A DNA stretch of 64,000 nt, from the NCBI RefSeq assembly GCF_002355275.1, contig NZ_CP023449.1, forward strand, positions 186,001 to 250,000, read 5' to 3'. Numbering within the stretch: position 1 is the stretch's first letter; each line of letters starts with the position of its first letter. This DNA comes from Rhizorhabdus dicambivorans (GTDB taxonomy: Bacteria > Pseudomonadota > Alphaproteobacteria > Sphingomonadales > Sphingomonadaceae). Under the pieces are notes generated by a model that made no database searches, was not told the DNA's origin, and was given only the letters and a program-made list of their open reading frames with translations. The position numbers and the translations under genes are program-made. Shown here piece by piece: positions 56,739 through 64,000 of this stretch.

Positions 56739-58763
56739 TTATCGCTGGAGGCGCAGCGCCACCCACAGGGTTCGGGGCGTCGCGCGTTCGACCACGCCAT
56801 CGGCGCCGATCGTCGCCTCGACCCGCTTGTTGGCGATATTCTCGGCCCGCAGCTCGACGCTCACCCCGCGCACGACCACCACCGACGCCACCGCATCGAA
56901 GGTCAGCGCGCCGTCGAGGCGGCGGCTGTTCTGGTCGTCCTCATATTGACCCGCGACATAGCGGCCGGTGACGCCCAGCCGCGCCACGCCGGGGCGGTTC
57001 CATTCGGCGGTGACGCTGATCTGGTCGCGCGGTGTCTGCGCCGGCCGCAGCCCGTCCAGCGCCAGCGCGGCGCCGCTGGCCCGCACGCGCGGGGAGATAT
57101 GCGTGTAGCTGCCAATCATGCGATATTCGCCGACGGTCGCCATGCCGTCGATCTCGATGCCCCGGCTGCGGATCGCGTCGACATTCCGGCGCTGGCGGGT
57201 GTTGGCCGCGATGGTGACGTTCGAGATCGCGTCGTCGAGCCGGTTCCAGAAGACCGTCCCGCCCAGATGCCAGCCGGGCAGCGGCGCATATTCCAGCCCC
57301 GCCTCGATCCCCTTCACCCGCTCAGGGTTCAGCAGCGGATTGGCGACGGTCGAATCATTGCCGGCCCGGAACGGACGGTACAGCTCGTTGAGCGTCGGCA
57401 GCCGCCAGCAGCTATAGGCCGCCGCACGCGCGGTGATCGCCCGCGCCTCCAGCGGGCTCCAGGCGAGGCCGACTCGCCCGGTGGTCTCGGTGCCCGAGCG
57501 GTCCGGATAGAGCGCGCTGTTGGCGGCGACCAGGGCGCCCGTGGTGCGGCTGATCTCGGTGCGCCGGCCGTCGCGCAGCCGCCAATGGTCGATCCGGCCG
57601 CTCGCGGTGGCGGTCAGGCCCGGCACCGGCAGCAGGGTCAGCTCGGCGAAGCCCCCGGCGATACTTTGCTCGCCCCCCGCGATCCGGCCGATGTTGGTGG
57701 CGATCACCAGCTCCTCGGTCCGCCCGGTGACGTGGCGGACGTCGCCGCCGATCCGGAGCGTCCGCCCCTCGCCGAGCGGCGGGCGCAGCTCGATCCGCGC
57801 GCCCAGCCCGTTGGCGGGGACATTATACTGGTCGAGCGACTGGCTGACCGTCGCCCGCCGCGCGCCGATGCTGGCGAAGCCGCTCGAGAATTCGCGATGC
57901 TGGAGCCAGGCGGTCGCCTCCCAGCCCCATTGTCCGCGCCCGACCAGCCGCAGCGACGCGTCGACCGCGAGATTGGCGTTGCCGGTGAAGGGCACGCCGC
58001 GATCGCGCTGGTCGAGCAGTAAGGAGCCGTTCGCCTGCAATTCGGTGTCCGCGCCGACCGGGATCACCGCGCGCGCCGCCGCCCGGCTCTGCCGGTAGCG
58101 CGCCGGCCGGTCGATCGGCCCGCGACTGGCCGCGACGATGGGGATGAAGCCGTCGCCGCGCGCATGGCCGGCCGAAAGCATCGCGAAGCCGCCGCCCAGC
58201 CGGGCCGTCAGCGTCGCATCGGCGTCGATCGATTCACGGCTGCCATAAGCCAGCCCCGCGCTAAGGCCCGGCGCCTGCTCGGGCCCGATACTCGACAGCT
58301 CGATCGTGCCCGCCAGCGCGCCCGCGCCCAGCACGCCGCTGCCGCCGCCGCGCGTCACCCGGACATGGCCGATCCGCGCCGGATCGAGCGCCGCCCAGCT
58401 CACCCAGCCGCCGAACGGATCGGTCACCGGCACCCCGTCGAGCAGGATCAGCGCGCGGGTCGAGGCATTGCCGCCCAGGCCGCGCAGGGTCGCGCCCTGG
58501 CTGGTGGGGTGCGCCGAGCGCGCGTCGGAGCGGCGGAACTGCTGGAAGCCGGCGGCATCGCGCAGCACATCCTCCATCCGCCCGCTCGCCGACATCTCCA
58601 GCCGGCGGCGGTCGATGCTGATCACGTCATAGGCGGCGTCGCCGGGCGAGCGCTGAAGCCCTTGGCCGGTGACGACGATGTCGGCGTCCTCGGCAAGAGC
58701 CGGAGACGAAAGGACGCCAAGGAAAGCCGCACTGAACAGGAACCTGACTTTCGACACCGCCAT
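56739..58763 (-). CDS. TonB-dependent outer-membrane receptor
   Basis: 674 aa with signal peptide (FLFSAAFLGVLSSPALA). TonB box-like DADIVVTGQG, plug domain with EDVLRDAAGFQQFRRSDARS, GATLRGLGGNASTRALILLD, GVPVTDPFGG and VTRGGGSGVLGAGALAGTIE, then a beta-barrel ending LWVALRLQR with a hydrophobic-aromatic pattern. It is BtuB-like in length and plug layout; the ligand is not determinable. I found no convincing cobalamin riboswitch in the short upstream region. Confidence 0.9.
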   Translation of the reverse strand: MAVSKVRFLFSAAFLGVLSSPALAEDADIVVTGQGLQRSPGDAAYDVISIDRRRLEMSASGRMEDVLRDAAGFQQFRRSDARSAHPTSQGATLRGLGGNASTRALILLDGVPVTDPFGGWVSWAALDPARIGHVRVTRGGGSGVLGAGALAGTIELSSIGPEQAPGLSAGLAYGSRESIDADATLTARLGGGFAMLSAGHARGDGFIPIVAASRGPIDRPARYRQSRAAARAVIPVGADTELQANGSLLLDQRDRGVPFTGNANLAVDASLRLVGRGQWGWEATAWLQHREFSSGFASIGARRATVSQSLDQYNVPANGLGARIELRPPLGEGRTLRIGGDVRHVTGRTEELVIATNIGRIAGGEQSIAGGFAELTLLPVPGLTATASGRIDHWRLRDGRRTEISRTTGALVAANSALYPDRSGTETTGRVGLAWSPLEARAITARAAAYSCWRLPTLNELYRPFRAGNDSTVANPLLNPERVKGIEAGLEYAPLPGWHLGGTVFWNRLDDAISNVTIAANTRQRRNVDAIRSRGIEIDGMATVGEYRMIGSYTHISPRVRASGAALALDGLRPAQTPRDQISVTAEWNRPGVARLGVTGRYVAGQYEDDQNSRRLDGALTFDAVASVVVVRGVSVELRAENIANKRVEATIGADGVVERATPRTLWVALRLQR

Positions 58764-58842
58764 CCCCTTCCGGCCCTTCGGGGCCGCCGATGAAGGGCAC
58801 CGCGAGCGGCGTCAATCGGAAATGACGCAGGACAGACAGACC

Positions 58843-58870
58843 CGGAGCCTGCCAAGGCTCCGCAAGCGCG
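58843..58870. repeat. Short palindromic repeat shared with 46146-46173
   Basis: GGAGCCTGCCAAGGCTCC followed by GCAAGCGCGA occurs here and at 46146. The palindrome GGAGCC...GGCTCC has a 6-nt loop. Here it sits just upstream of the TonB receptor, after the acyltransferase stop, and may work as a terminator. Confidence 0.6.
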
Positions 58871-58876
58871 AGCAAA

Positions 58877-59662
58877 CTAAGCCGCCACCTCGAAGCGCTG
58901 TGCGTAGCGCGAGGCGATGCGGGTGACCGGCATCAGCACGAAGATGTCGATGGTGTTGAAGGCGCGGTCGATATAGGCGCCCTCGCCCACTTCGGCACCG
59001 ACGCGGAGATAGGCCTTGATCAGCGGGGGCAGGCGGCGCAGCGCCAGACGCGGATCATAGCCGCCGATCGGCAGGGTGCCGAGCGGGATGGCGTCCGGCC
59101 CGATCGCGCGGGCGCGCAGCTCGGGCGGGGCCATATGGTCATGGGCGAGGAAGGACAGGCCCTCGGCATGTTCGGCGGGATCGATCCCGGGAAAGCTCGC
59201 GCAGCCGAACATATATCCAATGCGGTGCCGCTGGAGATAATCGGCGATGCCCCGCCAGAGGAGCTGGATGGTACCCGCATCGCGATAGGCGGGATCGACG
59301 CAGGATCGGCCGAGCTCGAGCAGTTCCATTCCCTCGCGCCGGCCATGGGCGATGACCTGCGCCAGATCGAACTCGTCCGCCGAATAGAAGCCGTCATGCG
59401 CTTCGGCGACGCTCTGGCGAAGCAGCCGGTAGGTTCCGACCACGGGGCTGCCCGGGCGGGCATGGTCCTCGACCAGCAGATGATCGCACAGCATGTCATA
59501 GGGATCGGCATCGCGTCCGCCGGTCTGGCCGGCGCAGGGCGCGGCGCCCATGTCGCGGAAAAAGATGTCGTAGCGCAGTCGCTGCGCCGCAACGACGTCC
59601 GCCTCGTCCCTCGCCAGCCGAACCGCGAGCCTGCGCTCGGCCATTTCGAACGTCTGTGACAT
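58877..59662 (-). CDS. olsB: OlsB-like GNAT acyltransferase
   Basis: 261 aa from ATG 59662. RLARDEADVVAAQRLRYDIF, FRDMGA, HLLVEDHARPGSPVVGTYRL, MELLELGRSCVDPAYRDAGT and GCASFPGIDPAEHAEGLSFL match the OlsB/hemolysin-like N-acyltransferase family. OlsB links a 3-hydroxy fatty acid from acyl-ACP to ornithine in the first step of ornithine-lipid synthesis, a phosphate-free membrane lipid. No olsA gene is adjacent. Other amino-acid acceptors are possible. Confidence 0.82.
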   Translation of the reverse strand: MSQTFEMAERRLAVRLARDEADVVAAQRLRYDIFFRDMGAAPCAGQTGGRDADPYDMLCDHLLVEDHARPGSPVVGTYRLLRQSVAEAHDGFYSADEFDLAQVIAHGRREGMELLELGRSCVDPAYRDAGTIQLLWRGIADYLQRHRIGYMFGCASFPGIDPAEHAEGLSFLAHDHMAPPELRARAIGPDAIPLGTLPIGGYDPRLALRRLPPLIKAYLRVGAEVGEGAYIDRAFNTIDIFVLMPVTRIASRYAQRFEVAA

Positions 59663-59796
59663 GGGATCGTCCCCCCGCTGTAACGGTGGGACGGCAATAA
59701 TGCGGCAATGCGACATGGCAGCTACCGCGATGCGATGCATTTGCTACAAGATGGTTCCAGCGCCGTGACGGCCGGGGCGATCGAGGGAGACATTTG

Positions 59797-61254
59797 GTGA
59801 CGGCACCCAGCGAGAAGCTCCTGTTGTTCGGCGCGACGGGGGACCTGTCGCAGCGCATGTTGCTGCCGTCGCTCTACGGTCTTGCCGCCGACGGCCTGCT
59901 TCCCGCCGACCTTGCGATCGTCGCCACCGCGCGCAGCGAGCATGACGATGGCGCCTTCCGCGCCTTCGCCGAGACGGCGTTGCGCAGGTTCGTTCCCTCC
60001 GAACGGCTCGACGAGGAAGCGTTGGCGAGCTTCCTGAAACGGGTGAGCTATGTGCCCGTCGATGCGTCGAAGGAAAGCGACTTCGCCGCGCTCGCCGAGG
60101 CGGTCGGCTCTACCGACAAGGGGCTGTCGATCTTCCTGTCGACCGCGCCCTCGCTGTTCGAGGCGACGATCCAGGGCCTCGCCAAGGCGGGCCTGGCCGG
60201 CGACGGGGTGCGTATCGGCCTGGAAAAGCCGCTCGGCTACGACATGGCATCAAGCCGCCACATCAACGACGCGGTCGCCGCGGTCTTCCCCGAGGACCGC
60301 ACCTTCCGCATCGACCATTATCTGGGCAAGGAGACCGTCCAGAACCTGCTGGCGCTGCGCTTCGCCAACAGCCTGTTCGAGCCGCTGTGGAACGCGGGCG
60401 GGATCGACCATGTCCAGATCACCGTTTCGGAGACCGTCGGCCTCGAAGGCCGGGTCGGCTTCTATGACGGCGCCGGCGCGATCCGCGACATGGTGCAGAA
60501 CCACATGCTCCAGCTGCTTGCGCTGGTGGCGATGGAGCCGCCCGCCCAGTTCAACGCGACCGCGGTGCGCGACGAGAAGGTGAAGGTGCTCCGCTCGCTG
60601 CGCCCGATCGACCGTGCCACCGTCCAGGCGCAGAGCGTGATCGGCCAATATGGTGCCGGCGCGGTCGCTGGGGGCGCGGTGCCCGGCTATCTCGACGAAC
60701 TCGGCAAGCCTTCCGACACCGAGACCTTCGTCGCGATCAAGGCGCATATCGACAATTGGCGGTGGAACGGCGTGCCCTTCTACCTGCGCACCGGCAAGCG
60801 CCTGCCCAGCCGCCAGTCGGAGATCTTCATCCAGTTCAAGGGCGTACCGCACTCGATCTTCGACGGACGGGGCGCGGTGCTGCAACCCAACAAGCTGATC
60901 ATCCGTTTGCAGCCCGACGAAAATGTCCGCCTGCTGCTGATGTCGAAGGAGCCCGGGCTCGACCGCGACGGCATCCGCCTGAGGGAAGTACCACTCGATA
61001 TCTCCATGCCCAATGCCTTCGCCGATACCCGCCGCCGCATCGCCTATGAACGGCTGCTGCTCGATCTGGTCGAGGGCGACCAGACCCTGTTCGTGCGGCG
61101 CGACGAGGTGGAGGCGCAATGGGAATGGGTCGATGCCATCCGCGACGGCTGGGCCGCCAATGCGATGCGGCCCAAGCCCTATACCGCCGGCACCTGGGGG
61201 CCCTCCGCCGCGATCGCGCTGACCGAACGGGATGGCGTGACATGGCATGATTAG
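59797..61254 (+). CDS. zwf: Glucose-6-phosphate 1-dehydrogenase
   Basis: 485 aa from GTG 59797, preceded by GAGGGAGA; TTG 59794 is also possible. NADP-binding LLLFGATGDLSQRMLLPSLY, catalytic RIDHYLGKETVQNLLALRF and GVPFYLRTGKRLP are diagnostic. It oxidises glucose 6-phosphate to 6-phosphogluconolactone. First gene of zwf-pgl-edd, the route into the Entner-Doudoroff pathway. Confidence 0.96.
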   Translation: MTAPSEKLLLFGATGDLSQRMLLPSLYGLAADGLLPADLAIVATARSEHDDGAFRAFAETALRRFVPSERLDEEALASFLKRVSYVPVDASKESDFAALAEAVGSTDKGLSIFLSTAPSLFEATIQGLAKAGLAGDGVRIGLEKPLGYDMASSRHINDAVAAVFPEDRTFRIDHYLGKETVQNLLALRFANSLFEPLWNAGGIDHVQITVSETVGLEGRVGFYDGAGAIRDMVQNHMLQLLALVAMEPPAQFNATAVRDEKVKVLRSLRPIDRATVQAQSVIGQYGAGAVAGGAVPGYLDELGKPSDTETFVAIKAHIDNWRWNGVPFYLRTGKRLPSRQSEIFIQFKGVPHSIFDGRGAVLQPNKLIIRLQPDENVRLLLMSKEPGLDRDGIRLREVPLDISMPNAFADTRRRIAYERLLLDLVEGDQTLFVRRDEVEAQWEWVDAIRDGWAANAMRPKPYTAGTWGPSAAIALTERDGVTWHD

Positions 61255-61269
61255 GAGTGAAACCTATAC

Positions 61270-61396
61270 GATCCTCCCTACGCGAAGCGTGGGGAGGGGG
61301 ACCATCCGAAGGATGGTGGAGGGGTAGGGGGGTCGCAGACCCCTCCACCGCGCTTTGCGCGGTCCCCCTCCCCGCGCTAACGCGCAGGGAGGATCT
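61270..61396. repeat. Dispersed inverted-repeat element, family C, copy 4
   Basis: GATCCTCCCTACGCGAAGCG ... CCCCGCGCTAACGCGCAGGG then AGGATCTT with inner GGTGGAGGGG / CCCCTCCACC. It fills the zwf-pgl gap; its GGGAGG lies shortly before the pgl start region. Confidence 0.85.
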
Positions 61397-61416
61397 TGAA
61401 GAAGGAAGAGGAAGCG

Positions 61417-62121
61417 ATGATCGAAGCCGAATGGTGGGACTATGAGGACTCGTCCGAACTGATCGAGGCGGTGGCGGGCGATGTCGGCTTCATCATCGAA
61501 TCGGCGCTCGACGCGCGCGGCAGCTGCCTGATCGCGCTGCCCGGCGGCCAGACGCCGCTGCCGATCTACGAGAAGCTCGCCAAGGCGAAGCTCGACTGGA
61601 AGAAAGTGACGATCATCCCGACCGACGAGCGGATTGTGGCGATGACCGATCCGCTGTCCAACGCCGCGTCGATCGCCAGGATCTTCCTGCCCAAGGGCGC
61701 CCGCGTGATCCCGGTGATCAGCGAGAAGGCCCCCGACTACAAGAGCGCGGGCGTCGCCGCCGACGCGCGGCTGCAGGATTTCCCCTGGCCGCCGGATCTG
61801 GTCTGGCTGGGCGTCGGCACCGACGGGCACACCGCCTCGATCTTCGCCGGGCCCGATCTGGACGATGCGCTCAACGCGCCCAAGGGCCGCCGCATGGTCG
61901 GGGTGATGCCCGATCCGCTGCCGCCCGAGGCGCCGGTGGCGCGGGTGACGCTGACCAAGAACGCCATCCTGTCGGCGCGCACCCTGATGCTGGTGCTGAC
62001 CGGCAAGGAAAAGAAGAAGCTGCTCGAAAAGGCGATCAAGGAGGGGGCGGGCTCGAGCCTGCCGGTGGGCCGCGTGCTTGCTGATGCCGAACAGGCGATC
62101 GATATCCACTGGAGCGCGTGA
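61417..62121 (+). CDS. pgl: 6-phosphogluconolactonase
   Basis: 234 aa from ATG 61417, preceded by GAGGAAG; a TTG at 61396 is less likely. SCLIALPGGQTPLPIYEKLA, VTIIPTDERIV, DLVWLGVGTDGHTASIFAGP and RVTLTKNAILSARTLMLVLT are typical of the DevB-type lactonase. It hydrolyses the zwf product to 6-phosphogluconate. Confidence 0.94.
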   Translation: MIEAEWWDYEDSSELIEAVAGDVGFIIESALDARGSCLIALPGGQTPLPIYEKLAKAKLDWKKVTIIPTDERIVAMTDPLSNAASIARIFLPKGARVIPVISEKAPDYKSAGVAADARLQDFPWPPDLVWLGVGTDGHTASIFAGPDLDDALNAPKGRRMVGVMPDPLPPEAPVARVTLTKNAILSARTLMLVLTGKEKKKLLEKAIKEGAGSSLPVGRVLADAEQAIDIHWSA

Positions 62122-62135
62122 CGGCCTTCTGACAC

Positions 62136-62222
62136 GTCGCCCCGGCGGAGGCCGGGGCCGCCATGAAGGGCGCGCCATGTCGCCCCAAGACGCCAGCGGC
62201 CCCGGCCTCCGCCGGGGCGACG
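62136..62222. repeat. Dispersed inverted-repeat element, family B, copy 7
   Basis: CGTCGCCCCGGCGGAGGCCG ... GGCCCCGGCCTCCGCCGGGG then CGACG. It fills the pgl-edd gap, so the ED operon, like nuo, carries repeats at its intergenic junctions. Confidence 0.85.
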
Positions 62223-62241
62223 ATATTATCGGGAGCTATCC

Positions 62242-64000
62242 ATGACCCTGCACCCCGCCGTCGAAGCCGTCACCGCCCGTATCATCGAGCGGTCGAAGCC
62301 GGGGAGGGCCGCCTATCTCGACCTGATCGCGCGCGAGCGGGAATCGGGGGTCGACCGGCCCAACCTGTCCTGCGGCAATCTCGCCCATGGCTTCGCGGCA
62401 TCGGGCGAGGACAAGCCGGCGATCCGGGACGGGTCCGCCATGAACATCGGCATCGTCACCGCGTATAACGACATGCTGTCGGCGCATCAGCCCTATGGCC
62501 GCTATCCCGACCAGATGAAGATCTGGGCGCGCGAGGCGGGCGCGACCGCGCAGGTGGCCGGCGGCGTGCCGGCGATGTGCGACGGCGTGACGCAGGGCCA
62601 GCGCGGCATGGAGCTGAGCCTGTTCAGCCGCGACACCATCGCGCTCTCCACGGCGGTCGCGCTCAGCCATGGCATGTTCGAAAGCGCCGCCCTGCTCGGC
62701 ATCTGCGACAAGATCGTGCCGGGCCTGCTGATCGGTGCGCTTCGCTTCGGCCATCTGCCGACGATCCTCGTGCCGGCCGGGCCGATGCCATCGGGCCTCG
62801 CCAACAAGGAGAAGCAGCGCGTCCGCCAGCTCTATGCCGAAGGCAAGGTCGGCCGCGCCGAGCTGCTGGAGGCCGAGAGTGCCTCCTATCATGGCGCGGG
62901 CACCTGCACCTTCTACGGCACCGCCAATTCCAACCAGATGATGATGGAGGTGATGGGCCTCCACATCCCCGGTGCCGCCTTCGTCAATCCCGGCACCAAG
63001 CTGCGCCAGGAGCTGACCCGCAAGGCGGTCCATCGACTCGCCGAGATCGGCTGGGACGGCGACGATTACCGCCCGCTGGGGCACTGCGTCGACGAGAAGG
63101 CGATCGTCAACGCGGCGGTCGGCCTGCTGGCGACGGGAGGCTCGACCAACCATGTCATCCACCTGCCCGCCATCTCCCGCGCGGCGGGCATCACGATCGA
63201 CTGGGAGGATATCGACAAGCTCTCCGCCGCCGTGCCGCTGATCGCGCGGGTCTATCCCAACGGCTCGGGCGACGTGAACCATTTCCAGGCGGCGGGCGGC
63301 ATGGCCTATGTCATCGCCACGCTGATCGACGGCGGCCTGCTCCATCGCGACATCCTGACCGTCGCGGGCCGCGATCTGGCCGACTATGCCCGCGACCCGA
63401 AGCTGGATGGCGACGGCCTCGCCTGGGTGGATGCCCCCGCCGCCCCGCTCGACGAGGCGATGCTCCGGCCGCATTCGAACCCCTTCCAGCCCGATGGCGG
63501 CATGCGGCTCGTGCAGGGCAATCTCGGCCGCGGCACCTTCAAGACCAGCGCGGTCGACCGGGAACGCTGGACGATCGAGGCGCCGTGCCGGGTGTTCGAC
63601 GACCAGGACGACGTCATCCGCGCCTTCAAGGCGGGCGAGCTGGACCGCGATGTGGTGGTGGTGGTCCGTTTCCAGGGGCCCCGCGCCAATGGCATGCCCG
63701 AACTGCACAAGCTGACCCCGCCGCTCGGCGTGCTGCAGGACAAGGGGTTCAGGGTGGCACTGGTCACCGATGGCCGCATGTCGGGCGCCAGCGGCAAGGT
63801 GCCGGCGGCGATCCACCTGACCCCGGAGGCGATCGGGGGCGGCCCGATCGGCAGGCTGCGCGACGGCGATCCGGTGCGGCTGTGTGGCCATGACGGATCG
63901 ATCGAGGCGCTGGTCGATCCGGCGGAATGGGCGGCCCGCGAGCCTGCCGCTCCGCCGGCCGCGCAGCAGGGCACCGGCCGCGAGCTGTTCGCCTTCATGC
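62242..64000 (+). CDS. edd: Phosphogluconate dehydratase (3' end missing)
   Basis: 586 codons from ATG 62242, running off the right edge; usual length is about 605 aa, so only ~20 residues are missing. IlvD/Edd-family Fe-S dehydratase: Cys113 in [18 protein letters not shown], Cys155 in [11 protein letters not shown] and [20 protein letters not shown] carry cluster ligands, and [16 protein letters not shown] lies late. It dehydrates 6-phosphogluconate to KDPG. glk and eda would be expected beyond the window. Confidence 0.95.
   Translation, partial: MTLHPAVEAVTARIIERSKPGRAAYLDLIARERESGVDRPNLSCGNLAHGFAASGEDKPAIRDGSAMNIGIVTAYNDMLSAHQPYGRYPDQMKIWAREAGATAQVAGGVPAMCDGVTQGQRGMELSLFSRDTIALSTAVALSHGMFESAALLGICDKIVPGLLIGALRFGHLPTILVPAGPMPSGLANKEKQRVRQLYAEGKVGRAELLEAESASYHGAGTCTFYGTANSNQMMMEVMGLHIPGAAFVNPGTKLRQELTRKAVHRLAEIGWDGDDYRPLGHCVDEKAIVNAAVGLLATGGSTNHVIHLPAISRAAGITIDWEDIDKLSAAVPLIARVYPNGSGDVNHFQAAGGMAYVIATLIDGGLLHRDILTVAGRDLADYARDPKLDGDGLAWVDAPAAPLDEAMLRPHSNPFQPDGGMRLVQGNLGRGTFKTSAVDRERWTIEAPCRVFDDQDDVIRAFKAGELDRDVVVVVRFQGPRANGMPELHKLTPPLGVLQDKGFRVALVTDGRMSGASGKVPAAIHLTPEAIGGGPIGRLRDGDPVRLCGHDGSIEALVDPAEWAAREPAAPPAAQQGTGRELFAFM

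Noticed and set aside
55239-58022. 927-codon plus-strand frame
   Set aside because: Antisense to dctA and the TonB receptor, reads through two repeat elements, so it is a shadow.
58764-58876. Cobalamin riboswitch upstream of the TonB receptor
   Set aside because: A GGTGCC-like string occurs, but the conserved core boxes and needed length (about 200 nt) are missing.

Overview
The window reads as a chromosomal segment of an alphaproteobacterium of the sphingomonad group (Sphingomonadales). This is inferred from high GC, the nuoA-N > birA > coaX > rnj > DUF1467 order, the hisC-tyrC / metX-metW pair, a zwf-pgl-edd Entner-Doudoroff operon, a TonB-dependent receptor and very frequent GC-rich dispersed hairpin repeats. 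No species can be named from the sequence alone. Both ends cut genes: a sarcosine oxidase beta-like gene on the left and edd on the right.

Layout. 1-1.6 kb: soxB-like fragment divergent from a GlxA/AraC regulator. 1.8-9.7 kb: accessory region next to tRNA-Leu(GAG). It holds a stress block (PDZ-less HtrA protease, Usg-family protein and two small ORFs, divergent from groES-groEL around a CIRCE operator), then a second block (GlxA/AraC regulator, secreted trypsin-like protease, GrlR-like protein). A 68-69 bp imperfect repeat containing the tRNA 3' end occurs at 6.1 kb and at the tRNA itself, suggesting tRNA-targeted integration. No integrase is visible. 9.9-15.5 kb: phosphofructokinase, zinc-ribbon protein, ftsE-ftsX, YdcF-type protein, PlsC-type acyltransferase. 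15.6-19.5 kb: tyrC-hisC divergent from metX-metW. 19.7-25.2 kb: M28 peptidase, convergent with DUF1467, RNase J, coaX and birA.

25.3-41.7 kb: complete 14-gene complex I operon on the minus strand, nuoA to nuoN. Most junctions overlap by 1-10 nt. Four extra ORFs are coupled into the chain: a 71-aa membrane protein, an NTF2-like protein, a 49-aa membrane protein and a secreted hypothetical. The four longest junctions each carry a dispersed hairpin repeat. 42-48.3 kb: inositol monophosphatase, EF-P, OPT transporter, a likely small RNA with a strong terminator, intracellular PHA depolymerase, GST. 48.3-56.6 kb: galE, a FixL/FixJ-like pair, a CitE-like lyase, a LytS/LytTR-like pair and dctA. 56.7-64 kb: TonB-dependent receptor, OlsB-like acyltransferase, and zwf-pgl-edd.

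At least five families of inverted-repeat elements of about 80-165 bp (called A to E here) sit almost only between genes. Several adjoin start codons; family C places a GGAGG next to birA. The least explained parts are the tRNA-linked accessory region, the extra ORFs and hairpins of the nuo operon, and the orphan terminator/small RNA near 45.9 kb.
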